The notes beneath the pieces were generated by a model. That model was given only the letters and a program-made list of their open reading frames with translations, was not told the DNA's origin and made no database searches. From NCBI GenBank assembly GCA_017935185.1, contig JAGBIC010000037.1:1-49895 (forward strand): a DNA stretch of 49,895 nucleotides, in the 5' to 3' direction. This document shows positions 9,108 through 16,999 of the stretch, piece after piece. The DNA is from Alistipes sp. GTDB taxonomy: Bacteria; Bacteroidota; Bacteroidia; Bacteroidales; Rikenellaceae. How positions within the stretch are numbered: position 1 is the stretch's first letter; each line of letters begins with the position of its first letter. The position numbers were made by a program, and so were the translations under genes.

Positions 9108-10124
9108 TTACTCTTTTCTATCTTTGGGCATACGCACAACGGGGGCCTCACGCAAAGCCGACTCCTCCATTGCCGCACGCTTATCAAACGCCTCAACTAT
9201 ATACTTCACCAGAGTATGGCGGACAATATCTCGTTTATCAAACTCCACCATTCCGATGCCATCGATTCCCTGCAATGTATCCATGGCCTGACGCAGTCCG
9301 CTGTCGCTCTTACGTGGCAAATCAATCTGGGTCATATCGCCCGTAACGATAAACTTTGCATTGCGGCCCATTCGGGTGAGAAACATCTTTATTTGAGAAC
9401 GGGTAGTATTCTGCGCTTCATCCAGAATCACAAACGCATTGTCGAGCGTACGACCTCGCATATATGCCAGCGGTGCAATCTGCACAGTGCCATCCTCAAG
9501 ATATTTCTGCAGCTTTGCAGCAGGAATCATATCATTAAGCGCATCATACAGCGGCTGCAAATAGGGATCGAGTTTCTCCTTCATATCCCCGGGCAAAAAC
9601 CCCAGCTTCTCGCCCGCCTCCACAGCAGGACGAGTCAAAATAACACGTCGCACCGTTCTATCTTTCAGTGCCCTGACAGCCAAAGCGATAGCGGTATAAG
9701 TCTTACCCGAACCCGCAGGGCCGGTAGCAAACAGCAAATCGTTTTTTTCGTACAACTCAACCAATCGGCGCTGATTTACCGTACGGGCACGGATAACATT
9801 ACCGTTATTACCGAATACGATAGTGTCCTTATCGCTCACAGGCTCGGCGCAATCACTCAACCCCGTAGAGAATGCCTGATTGACCACCTCCCGAGATATA
9901 TGCCCATATTTTATATAATATTCAACCAGCGCATTCATCTTGCGCTCGAAACTCTCGACATCACGTTTTGCACCCAAAACCTTGAGCGAAGAGCCTCGTG
10001 CCACAATCTTGACCTTCGGTGATAGTTCGCGCATAAGTTCAAGATAGGACTCCTGTGTGCCATATAGCTCACGAGGATCCACACCCTCAATAAGTATCTC
10101 TTTATTGATTGATTCCGCTGTCAT
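9108..10124 (-). CDS. PhoH-family ATPase (PhoL/YbeZ type)
   Basis: A 338-aa P-loop ATPase. An N-terminal KH-like region (residues about 1-90) precedes the PhoH ATPase domain, with Walker A GPAGSGKT (135-142), Walker B LDEAQN (234-239) and the downstream TGDMTQIDLP motif. PhoH-like proteins are linked to RNA and ribosome metabolism and often sit near ybeY; that gene is not seen next to it here. It begins 8 nt after the outer-membrane protein gene, so the two are probably co-transcribed. Confidence 0.92.
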   Translation of the reverse strand: MTAESINKEILIEGVDPRELYGTQESYLELMRELSPKVKIVARGSSLKVLGAKRDVESFERKMNALVEYYIKYGHISREVVNQAFSTGLSDCAEPVSDKDTIVFGNNGNVIRARTVNQRRLVELYEKNDLLFATGPAGSGKTYTAIALAVRALKDRTVRRVILTRPAVEAGEKLGFLPGDMKEKLDPYLQPLYDALNDMIPAAKLQKYLEDGTVQIAPLAYMRGRTLDNAFVILDEAQNTTRSQIKMFLTRMGRNAKFIVTGDMTQIDLPRKSDSGLRQAMDTLQGIDGIGMVEFDKRDIVRHTLVKYIVEAFDKRAAMEESALREAPVVRMPKDRKE

Positions 10125-10132
10125 ATATAATA

Positions 10133-10750
10133 TTAAAATCTATAACCTATGTTTAATGCAGCCCACCAGCTGCGCGCAGCAAACTCCACCCCCTCGAAAT
10201 AGTGCTGTGTATCGTTGAGGTTGGCAGTAAAACGGGCCTCTATCAGCAGGTGACGTGACACCTCCACTCCTACTCCGGCCGTCAAACCCAACGTGGGTCG
10301 CAACCGGCCAAACTCTATACGCTCCTCTTCGGTATCGTAGCGACCCGATGACGCCAACGACAAAACCGGTCCCACGTTGAAACGCATCGGGCCTAATCCT
10401 CTATACGAGAACATTATAGGGACTTCAACAATATTGGAACGCACTTGACGAGCTACCTCACCACGCCGGCCATCTATCTTGTTATGAACATAACCTATCT
10501 CCATCTGCAATGCATAGGTCTCCTGCCAACAAAAGGCCATCATCATTGCCGCACGCAGACCCATCTTTCCTTCAAGGTTGACGCTCTGTTCATTCGAGGT
10601 GGTGTTCAGATATGCCGCCCCTATTGTAACACCCATCTCCATCTTTCGCGAAGGGGTACGATTATCTAACATATATAGCGATTGCGCCATGGCAGCACAA
10701 CTGCCACACAACATAATCGTAAGCAATATAATTTTATGCCATATATTCAT
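10133..10750 (-). CDS. Outer-membrane beta-barrel protein (PorT-like)
   Basis: A 205-aa protein with a Sec signal peptide (hydrophobic run IILLTIMLCGSCAAMAQ) followed by alternating amphipathic strands and a terminal aromatic residue (GYRF), as in small outer-membrane beta-barrels of the OMP_b-brl_2 type. I chose the Met at 10750, which puts the charged residues directly before the hydrophobic run; an ATG at 10777 would add nine residues. Function unknown: structural, adhesion or channel roles are all possible. It heads a minus-strand run with phoH. Confidence 0.72.
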   Translation of the reverse strand: MNIWHKIILLTIMLCGSCAAMAQSLYMLDNRTPSRKMEMGVTIGAAYLNTTSNEQSVNLEGKMGLRAAMMMAFCWQETYALQMEIGYVHNKIDGRRGEVARQVRSNIVEVPIMFSYRGLGPMRFNVGPVLSLASSGRYDTEEERIEFGRLRPTLGLTAGVGVEVSRHLLIEARFTANLNDTQHYFEGVEFAARSWWAALNIGYRF

Positions 10751-10800
10751 CACAACACTTCGTGTTAGTAAGTCCACAACACAATAAGGTTAATATTCTT

Positions 10801-10808
10801 CAAATATA
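10801..10808 (-). promoter_or_regulatory. Possible -7 box of the barrel-protein/phoH operon
   Basis: Minus-strand TATATTTG fits TAnnTTTG about 50 nt upstream of the barrel-protein start. No convincing -33 element is seen. Confidence 0.4.
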
Positions 10809-10957
10809 CGATTTTTCAACAAATAATGAAAATATGTACGACATTTTTCTACTCTATCATGCAAAACCTCCAATCCACACAAAACCCTTTGGCAGTAAAT
10901 GTCCGCTTGGTGCAACAAAGAGTCACTTTTGAGATAAATGGCTGCCAAAAACCCGAT

Positions 10958-10974
10958 TTGGCACACTGTTTGCA
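10958..10974 (+). promoter_or_regulatory. Sigma54-like promoter
   Basis: The sequence TTGGCACACTGTTTGCA has GG and GC dinucleotides exactly 10 nt apart and matches the RpoN -24/-12 consensus (TGGCAC then TTGC) closely. It would start transcription near 10985 on the plus strand. No convincing protein-coding gene follows within the next 120 nt; a structured RNA and a terminator do. Whether this genome has rpoN and an activator cannot be seen here. Confidence 0.5.
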
Positions 10975-10984
10975 ACTTATTCCA

Positions 10985-11111
10985 TCAACTGCGGCACATA
11001 AGCAATGCCGTAGCGAGGTTTCTTCATTTATTTAAGTTTGGGTTAGTAGTTTATGGAGCTTCTGATGCTCCGAGGACGGGCGGCAGTCGTGAGACTCCCG
11101 CCTGTTTTTTT
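10985..11111 (+). ncRNA. Candidate small RNA upstream of der
   Basis: Between the sigma54-like site and a strong terminator lie about 127 nt with three hairpins: 10990-10996 with 11006-11012 (7 bp), 11055-11059 with 11067-11071 (5 bp, GGAGC/GCTCC), and the terminator stem 11079-11102. The terminator points along the plus strand, away from the barrel gene and before der's own promoter, so it must end a separate transcript. Open frames here (69 aa from 10826, 67 aa from 10938) do not look protein-like. A TAAGTTTG at 11033-11040 could be an alternative promoter for a shorter, roughly 65-nt form. I do not recognise the family. Confidence 0.5.
11079..11111 (+). terminator. Strong Rho-independent terminator of the small RNA
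   Basis: A 5-bp GC stem (11079-11083 with 11098-11102), one C-C mismatch, a 4-bp stem (11085-11088 with 11093-11096) and a GTGA loop, followed by seven T (11105-11111). Confidence 0.85.
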
Positions 11112-11182
11112 ATCAATTTTCATGCTATCGCGACAAAATAAAACATCAGACAATATTCCCGACATTGGATTTTCTTAGGTTT

Positions 11183-11214
11183 TTTGGTTTCTCAACCATA
11201 AATTGCTATCTTTG
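11183..11214 (+). promoter_or_regulatory. der: Promoter of der
   Basis: TTTG (11183-11186), a 20-nt spacer and TATCTTTG (11207-11214) form a near-perfect Bacteroidota housekeeping promoter. The predicted start, near 11221, is about 20 nt before the der ATG. Confidence 0.85.
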
Positions 11215-11240
11215 CGCCGTAAACAACAAACTTTACGACA

Positions 11241-12545
11241 ATGAGTTTAGTAGCAATAGTAGGCCGCCCCAATGTGGGTAAATCAACCCTTTTCAATCGC
11301 CTTGTTGGTCACCGTCAGGCTATCGTCGACGAGACTGCCGGCACAACCCGTGACCGCCACTACGGCAAAACCGATTGGAACGGCAAGGAGTTCTCGATTA
11401 TCGACACAGGCGGTTACGCCGTCAATAGCGACGATATTTTCGAAGATGAGATTCGCCGTCAGGTGATACTTGCCATCGAGGAGGCCGATTTGATTCTCTT
11501 TATGGTAGAGGTTAAGACTGGTGTTACCGACCTTGACATGATGATGGCCGACGTGTTGCGCCGCTCGGGCAAGAAGACGCTGGTTGTCTGCAACAAGGTT
11601 GATAACTACGACCTTATATATCAATCAAATGAGTTCTATTCACTCGGCTTGGGCGACATCTTCTGCATCAGCTCGATGTCGGGCAGCGGCACAGGCGATT
11701 TAATGGACGAAATACTCAAACAACTGCCCGAAGATACCAAAGCCGATGAGTTTGACGACCTGCCCCGCATCACCATCGTGGGTCGCCCCAACGTGGGTAA
11801 ATCATCACTCACCAATGCCCTTCTCGGCGAGGAGCGTAACATCGTGACTAATATCGCAGGTACAACCCGCGACTCTATCCACACCCGCTACAACAAATAC
11901 GGCATGGACTTCTATCTGGTCGACACCGCCGGTATGCGTAAAAAGGGTAAGGAGATGGAGGATTTGGAGTTTTACTCTGTCATGCGCTCTATTCGTGCCA
12001 TTGAGAACTCCGATGTTTGCATCCTGATGCTCGACGCACAGCAGGGTCTTGAGTCGCAGGACTTGAACATCCACAACCTTATCGTGCGCAACCGCAAGGG
12101 ATGTGTTATAGTGGTAAACAAGTGGGATTTGATTGAGAAGGAGAGCAACACCATGAAGGAGTGGAAGGAGTTTTTGGAGAAGAAACTCGCGCCATTCAAC
12201 GATATACCCATCATCTTCACCTCGGTTTTGAACAAGCAGCGCATTTTGGAGGTGTTGCAGCAGGCTATTCGCGTTTATAACTCCCGCAAGCGCCGCATCC
12301 CCACCTCGGAGCTTAACGACTATATCCTGCCCATAATCGAGGATTATCCCCCCGCATCAACCAAGGGCAAGTATATCCGCATCAAGTATGCTACGCAGCT
12401 CCCCACCCCCACGCCGCAGTTCGCCTTCTTTGTGAATCTGCCGCAGTATATCAAGGAGTCGTATCGCCGCTATCTTGAGAACAAGATGCGCGAGCAGTGG
12501 GACTTCTCGGGTGTACCTATTCAGATTTATTTCCGCCAAAAGTAG
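11241..12545 (+). CDS. der: Ribosome biogenesis GTPase Der (EngA)
   Basis: A 434-aa protein with two tandem GTPase domains and a C-terminal KH-like domain, as in all Der proteins; it is needed for 50S subunit assembly. First G domain: P-loop GRPNVGKS (8-15), DTGG (55-58), NKVD (118-121). Second: GRPNVGKS (181-188), DTAG, NKWD. The KH-like domain covers about residues 345-434. It is one of few plus-strand genes here, has its own promoter, and ends at a bidirectional terminator, so it appears monocistronic. Confidence 0.98.
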   Translation: MSLVAIVGRPNVGKSTLFNRLVGHRQAIVDETAGTTRDRHYGKTDWNGKEFSIIDTGGYAVNSDDIFEDEIRRQVILAIEEADLILFMVEVKTGVTDLDMMMADVLRRSGKKTLVVCNKVDNYDLIYQSNEFYSLGLGDIFCISSMSGSGTGDLMDEILKQLPEDTKADEFDDLPRITIVGRPNVGKSSLTNALLGEERNIVTNIAGTTRDSIHTRYNKYGMDFYLVDTAGMRKKGKEMEDLEFYSVMRSIRAIENSDVCILMLDAQQGLESQDLNIHNLIVRNRKGCVIVVNKWDLIEKESNTMKEWKEFLEKKLAPFNDIPIIFTSVLNKQRILEVLQQAIRVYNSRKRRIPTSELNDYILPIIEDYPPASTKGKYIRIKYATQLPTPTPQFAFFVNLPQYIKESYRRYLENKMREQWDFSGVPIQIYFRQK

Positions 12546-12559
12546 AAAGACAAATACTA

Positions 12560-12603
12560 GTAAAAAGAAAAGGATGCAACAATGTGCATCCTTTTCTTTT
12601 TAC
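12560..12603. terminator. Bidirectional terminator between der and the lipoprotein gene
   Basis: A perfect 19-bp stem (12560-12578 with 12585-12603) and a 6-nt loop. The outer part of the stem is A-rich on one side and T-rich on the other, so it can end transcription from both convergent genes. Confidence 0.88.
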
Positions 12604-12612
12604 GACTTCAAT

Positions 12613-13524
12613 TTACTCTAAGTCAGCTTTATCTGTTTCCCATTCGCTTACTGCGGGCAATGACCAAGCCTTACCCTCTAATGCGCTTGGAGCCGTTGAA
12701 GTTGTCTTGTACCAATAGTTTTTTGCAGTATTGCTATATAACGCGTAATACAATGTTGTGCCTGTATATTCTTTAGCAATCGACGTAAAGAAAAACGAAA
12801 CATCTTCTCCATTTTTAACACCAAGTGATTCCCAACTTCCAAACGTAGCAATCTTTGCATCACCTTCATTTATTTTACAGCCCAATGTCCTGTTACCACC
12901 CTGGAATAATCCTGGATGATTTAATGAACCATCAACAAATTCTGAATAGATATCCAGATACCACACCTCACCAACTGCAGGAGTCAGCCCCTTGACTGAT
13001 ATCTGGAATGCATCGGCAGGACGAGCCAATGTGATAGTACCAATGTTCAATTCATTGCCAGAAATAGTGTAAGTTCCATTAGCCGACATAAACTCACCTC
13101 CTGCATATGTATCAAATAGAGGATAATCAAATATATGGTAATTTTCGGCATCTATATGAATATTATCCGGATAATGGTAAGCAACATAGATGCCACCATC
13201 AACAAATCTTGCCAAATTCTCAGGAAGGTTACTTGCATCTACGTTCCAACCCTCAGCTGTTTTGGTAAGTTTTACGGTGTTTGCGTTTTCATAAGGTGCA
13301 ATCCACGCTGTACTACTCTCTTCTGCACTGCCCTTGAATATAATAAGAATCTCATCTCCAACAGCCCAATCACTCTTCACAGCACGAGAGCCATTATCAA
13401 AACCTGCCTTATCGGCAACCGCAAAGTTTACTTTTATCTTGTTGTCAACGGCATTATCATCCTTCTGACAACCTACAAAACCCATAACTGCCAATGCCAC
13501 GACAGCCATTAAAATCTTTTTCAT
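12613..13524 (-). CDS. Fimbrillin-like (Mfa-like) surface lipoprotein, copy 1
   Basis: A 303-aa lipoprotein (lipobox GFVGC, Cys19) whose N-terminal part fits the fimbrillin/Mfa_like style: SRAVKSDW then GDEILIIF (GDE at 56-58) and a repeated beta-strand pattern. It is a paralogue of the lipoprotein at 48591-49412: both have Cys19, KDD just after it, W..GDE, and GTYT.SGN followed by an ITL strand. It begins 36 nt after the 40-aa peptide gene with no promoter between, so the two are probably co-transcribed. Role unknown: a surface adhesin or a receptor/immunity partner of the peptide are both possible. The family assignment is by pattern only. Confidence 0.7.
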   Translation of the reverse strand: MKKILMAVVALAVMGFVGCQKDDNAVDNKIKVNFAVADKAGFDNGSRAVKSDWAVGDEILIIFKGSAEESSTAWIAPYENANTVKLTKTAEGWNVDASNLPENLARFVDGGIYVAYHYPDNIHIDAENYHIFDYPLFDTYAGGEFMSANGTYTISGNELNIGTITLARPADAFQISVKGLTPAVGEVWYLDIYSEFVDGSLNHPGLFQGGNRTLGCKINEGDAKIATFGSWESLGVKNGEDVSFFFTSIAKEYTGTTLYYALYSNTAKNYWYKTTSTAPSALEGKAWSLPAVSEWETDKADLE

Positions 13525-13560
13525 CCTTCGTTTAATTTTTATCGTTAGACATTCAGTTGA

Positions 13561-13683
13561 TTAAAGAGGTATTTCACCACCCGGCCATTTGGGATAGTCT
13601 CCTCCCGATTGTGCAAAACCTGCCTCCACCTGCACCTCCAGTACCTCAACCTCGGGTGCTACATAATTTAATTTGTTCTCCAT
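13561..13683 (-). CDS. Small peptide, 40 aa, paired with fimbrillin-like lipoprotein (copy 1)
   Basis: An ATG at 13683 opens a 40-codon frame. Residues 6-16 read NYVAPEVEVLE and residues 22-27 read GFAQSG; the tail is DYPKW, then PGG, ending EIPL. It matches the 43-aa peptide at 48211-48342 at about 22 of its first 27 positions, while the tails differ. Such conservation at a distant locus, with the same leader design and the same type of downstream lipoprotein, supports real translation. There is no Sec signal or membrane segment. The GG at 27-28, after a hydrophobic/acidic leader, resembles a double-glycine processing site (inference). I do not recognise a named family. Confidence 0.8.
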   Translation of the reverse strand: MENKLNYVAPEVEVLEVQVEAGFAQSGGDYPKWPGGEIPL

Positions 13684-13731
13684 AACAGTTTGATTTATTA
13701 AAGTTGATAACTAATAGACACAACAATTCGC

Positions 13732-13753
13732 CTCGCATAAACTAATATGCGAG
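13732..13753 (-). promoter_or_regulatory. Leader hairpin before peptide copy 1
   Basis: A perfect 8-bp stem (CTCGCATA with TATGCGAG) and a 6-nt loop, 48 nt before the peptide ATG. No U-run follows, so it is a leader structure rather than a terminator. It matches in size and place the hairpin at 48150-48170. Confidence 0.6.
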
Positions 13754-13795
13754 TTTTGCATTGTAAATATTTGATTTACAGTTATTTAATAAATA

Positions 13796-13804
13796 GGGGG
13801 GGGG
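13796..13804 (-). repeat. Nine-C tract (sense strand) in peptide leader, copy 1
   Basis: Exactly nine G on the plus strand, so nine C in the predicted mRNA, about 90 nt after the -7 box and 112 nt before the ATG. Homopolymers of this size are prone to slipped-strand length change. Confidence 0.9.
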
Positions 13805-13814
13805 TGCTTAAACA

Positions 13815-13844
13815 AGTTTCGGGTTTTAGACCAAACCCGAAACT
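13815..13844 (-). promoter_or_regulatory. 12-bp leader stem-loop before the C9 tract
   Basis: A perfect 12-bp stem (13815-13826 with 13833-13844) and a 6-nt loop, ending 10 nt before the C9 tract in the sense direction. No clean U-run follows. It could be an attenuator or a protein-binding element; copy 2 has no equally clear counterpart. Confidence 0.5.
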
Positions 13845-13894
13845 ATTATGTAACATATTGTTTATCACCCTCATAGAATACTGACTATAATGGA

Positions 13895-13925
13895 CAAATA
13901 TAATTACTTTATAATAAAAAAGCAA
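13895..13925 (-). promoter_or_regulatory. Promoter of peptide/lipoprotein unit, copy 1
   Basis: On the minus strand: TTG (13925-13923), a 20-nt spacer and TATATTTG (13902-13895). It matches the Bacteroidota consensus and has the same spacing as the promoter at 47977-48007. It implies a leader of about 205 nt. Confidence 0.7.
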
Positions 13926-13947
13926 CTTTTCGACCACTTTTTTTATA

Positions 13948-14931
13948 CTATTTCACCATTGGCACAATCAACTCCTTACCAACCTCAAGGCGATACATCT
14001 TCTTGCCGGCCTCCTTGTCGCGCACAAACTCCAGCGGAGCGATAAGCGTCTGGCGAGTCTGCACTCGGCGGGGTGAGAAGTGGGCATGATAGACCATATA
14101 TAGCCCTTGCTTGCTATTTAGCAGAGCATGGTGGCCCGTACCCGCATAGCCCATATGACGGTGCATAATGGGATTATGACGATAGCGCTCATAGGGGCCC
14201 ATAGGATTGTCGGCAACGGCAAAGCCTACGGCATAATCCTGACTGCGATAGTCGTTGCAACTGAATGTAAGATAATATTTTCCCTTATGCTTGATAACCA
14301 TAGGACCCTCGGCCACACGCCCCATACGATGCTCCCACGTGCCATCCTCGACAGCAATCAGTTTTTGGGCGGTTTCAAGTTTGACAGAGTGCAGATCGTT
14401 ACTCATCTCGGCCACCCAAATAACATTTCCGCCCGTGAAACGCACCCAAAACATATAGGCCTTACCATCGTCATCAACAAAAATTGACGAATCGATACCC
14501 TTCTCCTCAAGATATGGCTTCTGCTCCTCCTGCACAAACGGGCCGCAGGGCGAATCCGACTCGGCATAGCAGATATGCTCCTCGCAAGAGTAGGTCATAA
14601 GATATTTATCCCCCACCCGATAAACTTCGGGAGCCCAGAACCACTTATCGCCCCACACATCATCCTTGTGCAGAGCCAACTTCCCCTTCGCATTACCACA
14701 CAGGTCGCTCCAACTCTTCATATCTTTTGAGCGATAGACAACAATACCATCGGCAGCATGTGTACCATATATATAATACCACCCATCATCCTCCAAAATA
14801 TAAGGATCGGCCAACATCAGCTGCCCCTGAACAGCGCGCCCTGTGCTATTGCCATACCTGGCAGGCTGCTGTGCCACCGCCATAAGTGAGCAGAGAGCGG
14901 TAAAACACAAAGTCAATAAATACTTCTTCAT
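13948..14931 (-). CDS. Glycoside hydrolase family 43-type enzyme (secreted)
   Basis: A 327-aa five-bladed beta-propeller with a Sec signal peptide (cleavage after SLMAVA). The GH43 catalytic triad is visible: Asp42 in ADPYILED (base), Asp147 in GIDSSIFVDDDG (pKa modulator) and Glu208 in AEGPMV (acid). Family members cleave arabinose-, xylose- or galactose-type linkages; specificity cannot be read. It follows ccsA by 18 nt and may be the last gene of the cluster. No lipobox is seen, so it is probably periplasmic. Confidence 0.88.
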   Translation of the reverse strand: MKKYLLTLCFTALCSLMAVAQQPARYGNSTGRAVQGQLMLADPYILEDDGWYYIYGTHAADGIVVYRSKDMKSWSDLCGNAKGKLALHKDDVWGDKWFWAPEVYRVGDKYLMTYSCEEHICYAESDSPCGPFVQEEQKPYLEEKGIDSSIFVDDDGKAYMFWVRFTGGNVIWVAEMSNDLHSVKLETAQKLIAVEDGTWEHRMGRVAEGPMVIKHKGKYYLTFSCNDYRSQDYAVGFAVADNPMGPYERYRHNPIMHRHMGYAGTGHHALLNSKQGLYMVYHAHFSPRRVQTRQTLIAPLEFVRDKEAGKKMYRLEVGKELIVPMVK

Positions 14932-14949
14932 ACAATTCTAATAAATCGG

Positions 14950-15729
14950 TTAATAGACATGTACACTTGCTCCCTGTGCCGATGGCAGATAATTTATACC
15001 ATACCAGCACATCTGCAACAACAGGAACGAAAATACAAGCAGGCCAAACAGCACATTTCGATCGCTCACACGGGGTCGCAGGTGCAGGTAAAGCAGATAC
15101 GAGAGCCACGTAGCGGCTGCCCACGTCTCTTTCGGATCCCACGTCCAGAAATCACCCCAAGCCTCTTTGGCCCACAACGCGCCCATAATCATACCCAAAG
15201 TGAGGAATGCCCAGCCTATGCGGACAAGGTTATCGCACATACCCAGTTCCTCGTCACTGGCCTCACGACGTGGGCGCAGCCACAGATAGAGTGCAAAAAT
15301 CGTAACAGCACCCATCATGGCATAGGCAAACATATAAACAATAACATGCGGCACAAACCACACGCTCTGCAAAGCGGGCATCAACGACTTGCTGTGTATC
15401 TCGGGCTTAAAAAGATTTATACATATAAACACCACCGACATCATGGTGCTGAACGAAAGAATCCATTTATAACGCCAGCGGATAAATACCGCCGCACCCG
15501 CCAACGAGAGGAAGAACGAGTACCACAAGCGGGTCTCGCCCATAGTGCGCATAGGAGGACGCTCAAGCGATATCCACATACCAATAATAAATGCAAAGAA
15601 GATTGCCGAGCCAACGAGCGTTAACGAGGCAGTCGGCCACACCCTCTTGCTACGAAATGCCGACACAGCAGCAGCCACCCAGAAGATTATGGCAGCAGCA
15701 GCAAACCAGATTAAATGTTCCCAACTCAT
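14950..15729 (-). CDS. ccsA: Cytochrome c biogenesis protein CcsA/ResC
   Basis: A 259-aa polytopic haem-handling protein of the system II cytochrome c synthase. It has about eight membrane helices, the tryptophan-rich WWD motif WGDFWTWDPKETW (191-203) and flanking histidines His128 and His257. With ResB it carries haem across the membrane and attaches it to CxxCH motifs. Its ATG overlaps the resB stop by 4 nt (ATGA). Clustering with a tetraheme protein gene (19934-21466) suggests a dedicated or at least co-located maturation system. Confidence 0.93.
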   Translation of the reverse strand: MSWEHLIWFAAAAIIFWVAAAVSAFRSKRVWPTASLTLVGSAIFFAFIIGMWISLERPPMRTMGETRLWYSFFLSLAGAAVFIRWRYKWILSFSTMMSVVFICINLFKPEIHSKSLMPALQSVWFVPHVIVYMFAYAMMGAVTIFALYLWLRPRREASDEELGMCDNLVRIGWAFLTLGMIMGALWAKEAWGDFWTWDPKETWAAATWLSYLLYLHLRPRVSDRNVLFGLLVFSFLLLQMCWYGINYLPSAQGASVHVY

Positions 15730-16958
15730 ATCTTATCCCCCTTTCTCGCTTTTTTATTGGCTATTTTACGACCTCCGGCGGTGGCAAACATCACCACACC
15801 CGTTGCCAATAACATCCACAATGCTATATGAATAACGCTATACCAGCCATCACGCACACACTCCAACACGCTATATGTACTCCATCGGCCACGAGAAGTG
15901 TCATAGCCGACCTGATATATACGCCACGAGCCAATGCGGGCAGGGTGATTGACCTCGATATCAAAGTTGTGCATACCTTCATCATCTGCCACGACCACTT
16001 TCGACAAATATCGTTTCGCCTCACGGCGCGGCATAGCCACTGCATAACGTTTGCCGAGGAATAGATACGAAGGCTCGAAGATATGGCTACCGCAACTCAC
16101 CCAACCCTCATAATGCTCACCCGTAGCACTTTTTTCGGCAACGACATAAACCGCAGGCGCAGCACCGACATGGTTCATAGGCTTATACTCCTGCTCATCA
16201 GGCATACGTCCTGCCATATCGACACTTTTCACAGCCTTTATCTTCCAGCTGTCAACCTCGGCTTCATCGCCCTCTGACTCCACCAACAGGAAATCGGCAG
16301 ACGAGCTTTCGGTTTGAACATCAAGGATATATAACTTAGGAGGATACTCCTCCATGCTAAACTCTCGCAACGACATAGTAAATGGCAACTGCACCCTCTC
16401 GCCCGACTGAGTCACACATTCGTCTACAACCTTATCCAACGGCAATGTCGCCATCACTCGTTGTTTGTCGGCACTGCCGAACATCGATGCAGCAAGGATA
16501 ATAAACACCGCAGCATGTGACATTACGGCAGCTACACGGCGTTTGCGCAGATGACGAAAATCGTCTATCACAGCCAACCCCAATGTTGTTGTAAAATAAA
16601 ATAACAACAAGTTAAAACCCCATGATGATGTCATGCGGGAAAATCCCAACGCTCCAACAATCCCCTCGGTTGCGGAATCCTGACGGGTCAGACCGAAAAT
16701 AATGGTAAGCACTATCATCGACGCCAGCGAAGATATGCAGGCGTAGCCGTCGCCAAGCTGCCCCAACCACTTCCACTTGTTTTTCAGGGAGCTGATAAGA
16801 ATCAATATATAGCAATAATTTATTGCCAAAATCAATCCCCACGGGTAGCGTAGGAAAGAATTATCGAAATCACCTACGGCCAATTGCAGCGTTGTGCCCG
16901 CTAAAAATAGCAAGGCACAACGCAGAAAGGCTCGTTTATAACCCCATTTCAAGGTCAT
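15726..16958 (-). CDS. resB: ResB-like cytochrome c biogenesis protein
   Basis: A 410-aa membrane protein. Several N-terminal helices (to about residue 180) precede a large extracytoplasmic domain (about 185-375) and a final helix near 380-398, the plan of ResB/Ccs1. NHPARIGSWRIYQVGYD is the family's conserved late segment. It overlaps ccsA by 4 nt, as in many ccsBA operons. In many Bacteroidota the two are fused; here they remain separate. It lies 41 nt after the TIM-barrel gene. Confidence 0.85.
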   Translation of the reverse strand: MTLKWGYKRAFLRCALLFLAGTTLQLAVGDFDNSFLRYPWGLILAINYCYILILISSLKNKWKWLGQLGDGYACISSLASMIVLTIIFGLTRQDSATEGIVGALGFSRMTSSWGFNLLLFYFTTTLGLAVIDDFRHLRKRRVAAVMSHAAVFIILAASMFGSADKQRVMATLPLDKVVDECVTQSGERVQLPFTMSLREFSMEEYPPKLYILDVQTESSSADFLLVESEGDEAEVDSWKIKAVKSVDMAGRMPDEQEYKPMNHVGAAPAVYVVAEKSATGEHYEGWVSCGSHIFEPSYLFLGKRYAVAMPRREAKRYLSKVVVADDEGMHNFDIEVNHPARIGSWRIYQVGYDTSRGRWSTYSVLECVRDGWYSVIHIALWMLLATGVVMFATAGGRKIANKKARKGDKI

Positions 16959-16999
16959 AAAAGTTATTTTATGTTATTAAAAACTTATAAAAATTAGCG

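Noticed and set aside
9021-10022. 333-aa plus-strand frame opposite phoH and pepD
   Set aside because: Antisense shadow of two clear genes; no recognisable motifs.
10826-11141. Two plus-strand frames of 69 and 67 aa upstream of der
   Set aside because: Composition is not protein-like, and both overlap hairpins of the candidate RNA; one runs through the terminator.
13815-13844. 12-bp stem upstream of the C9 tract as a terminator of GH43
   Set aside because: It lies downstream of a good promoter and lacks a T-run on the minus strand, so a leader structure is more likely.
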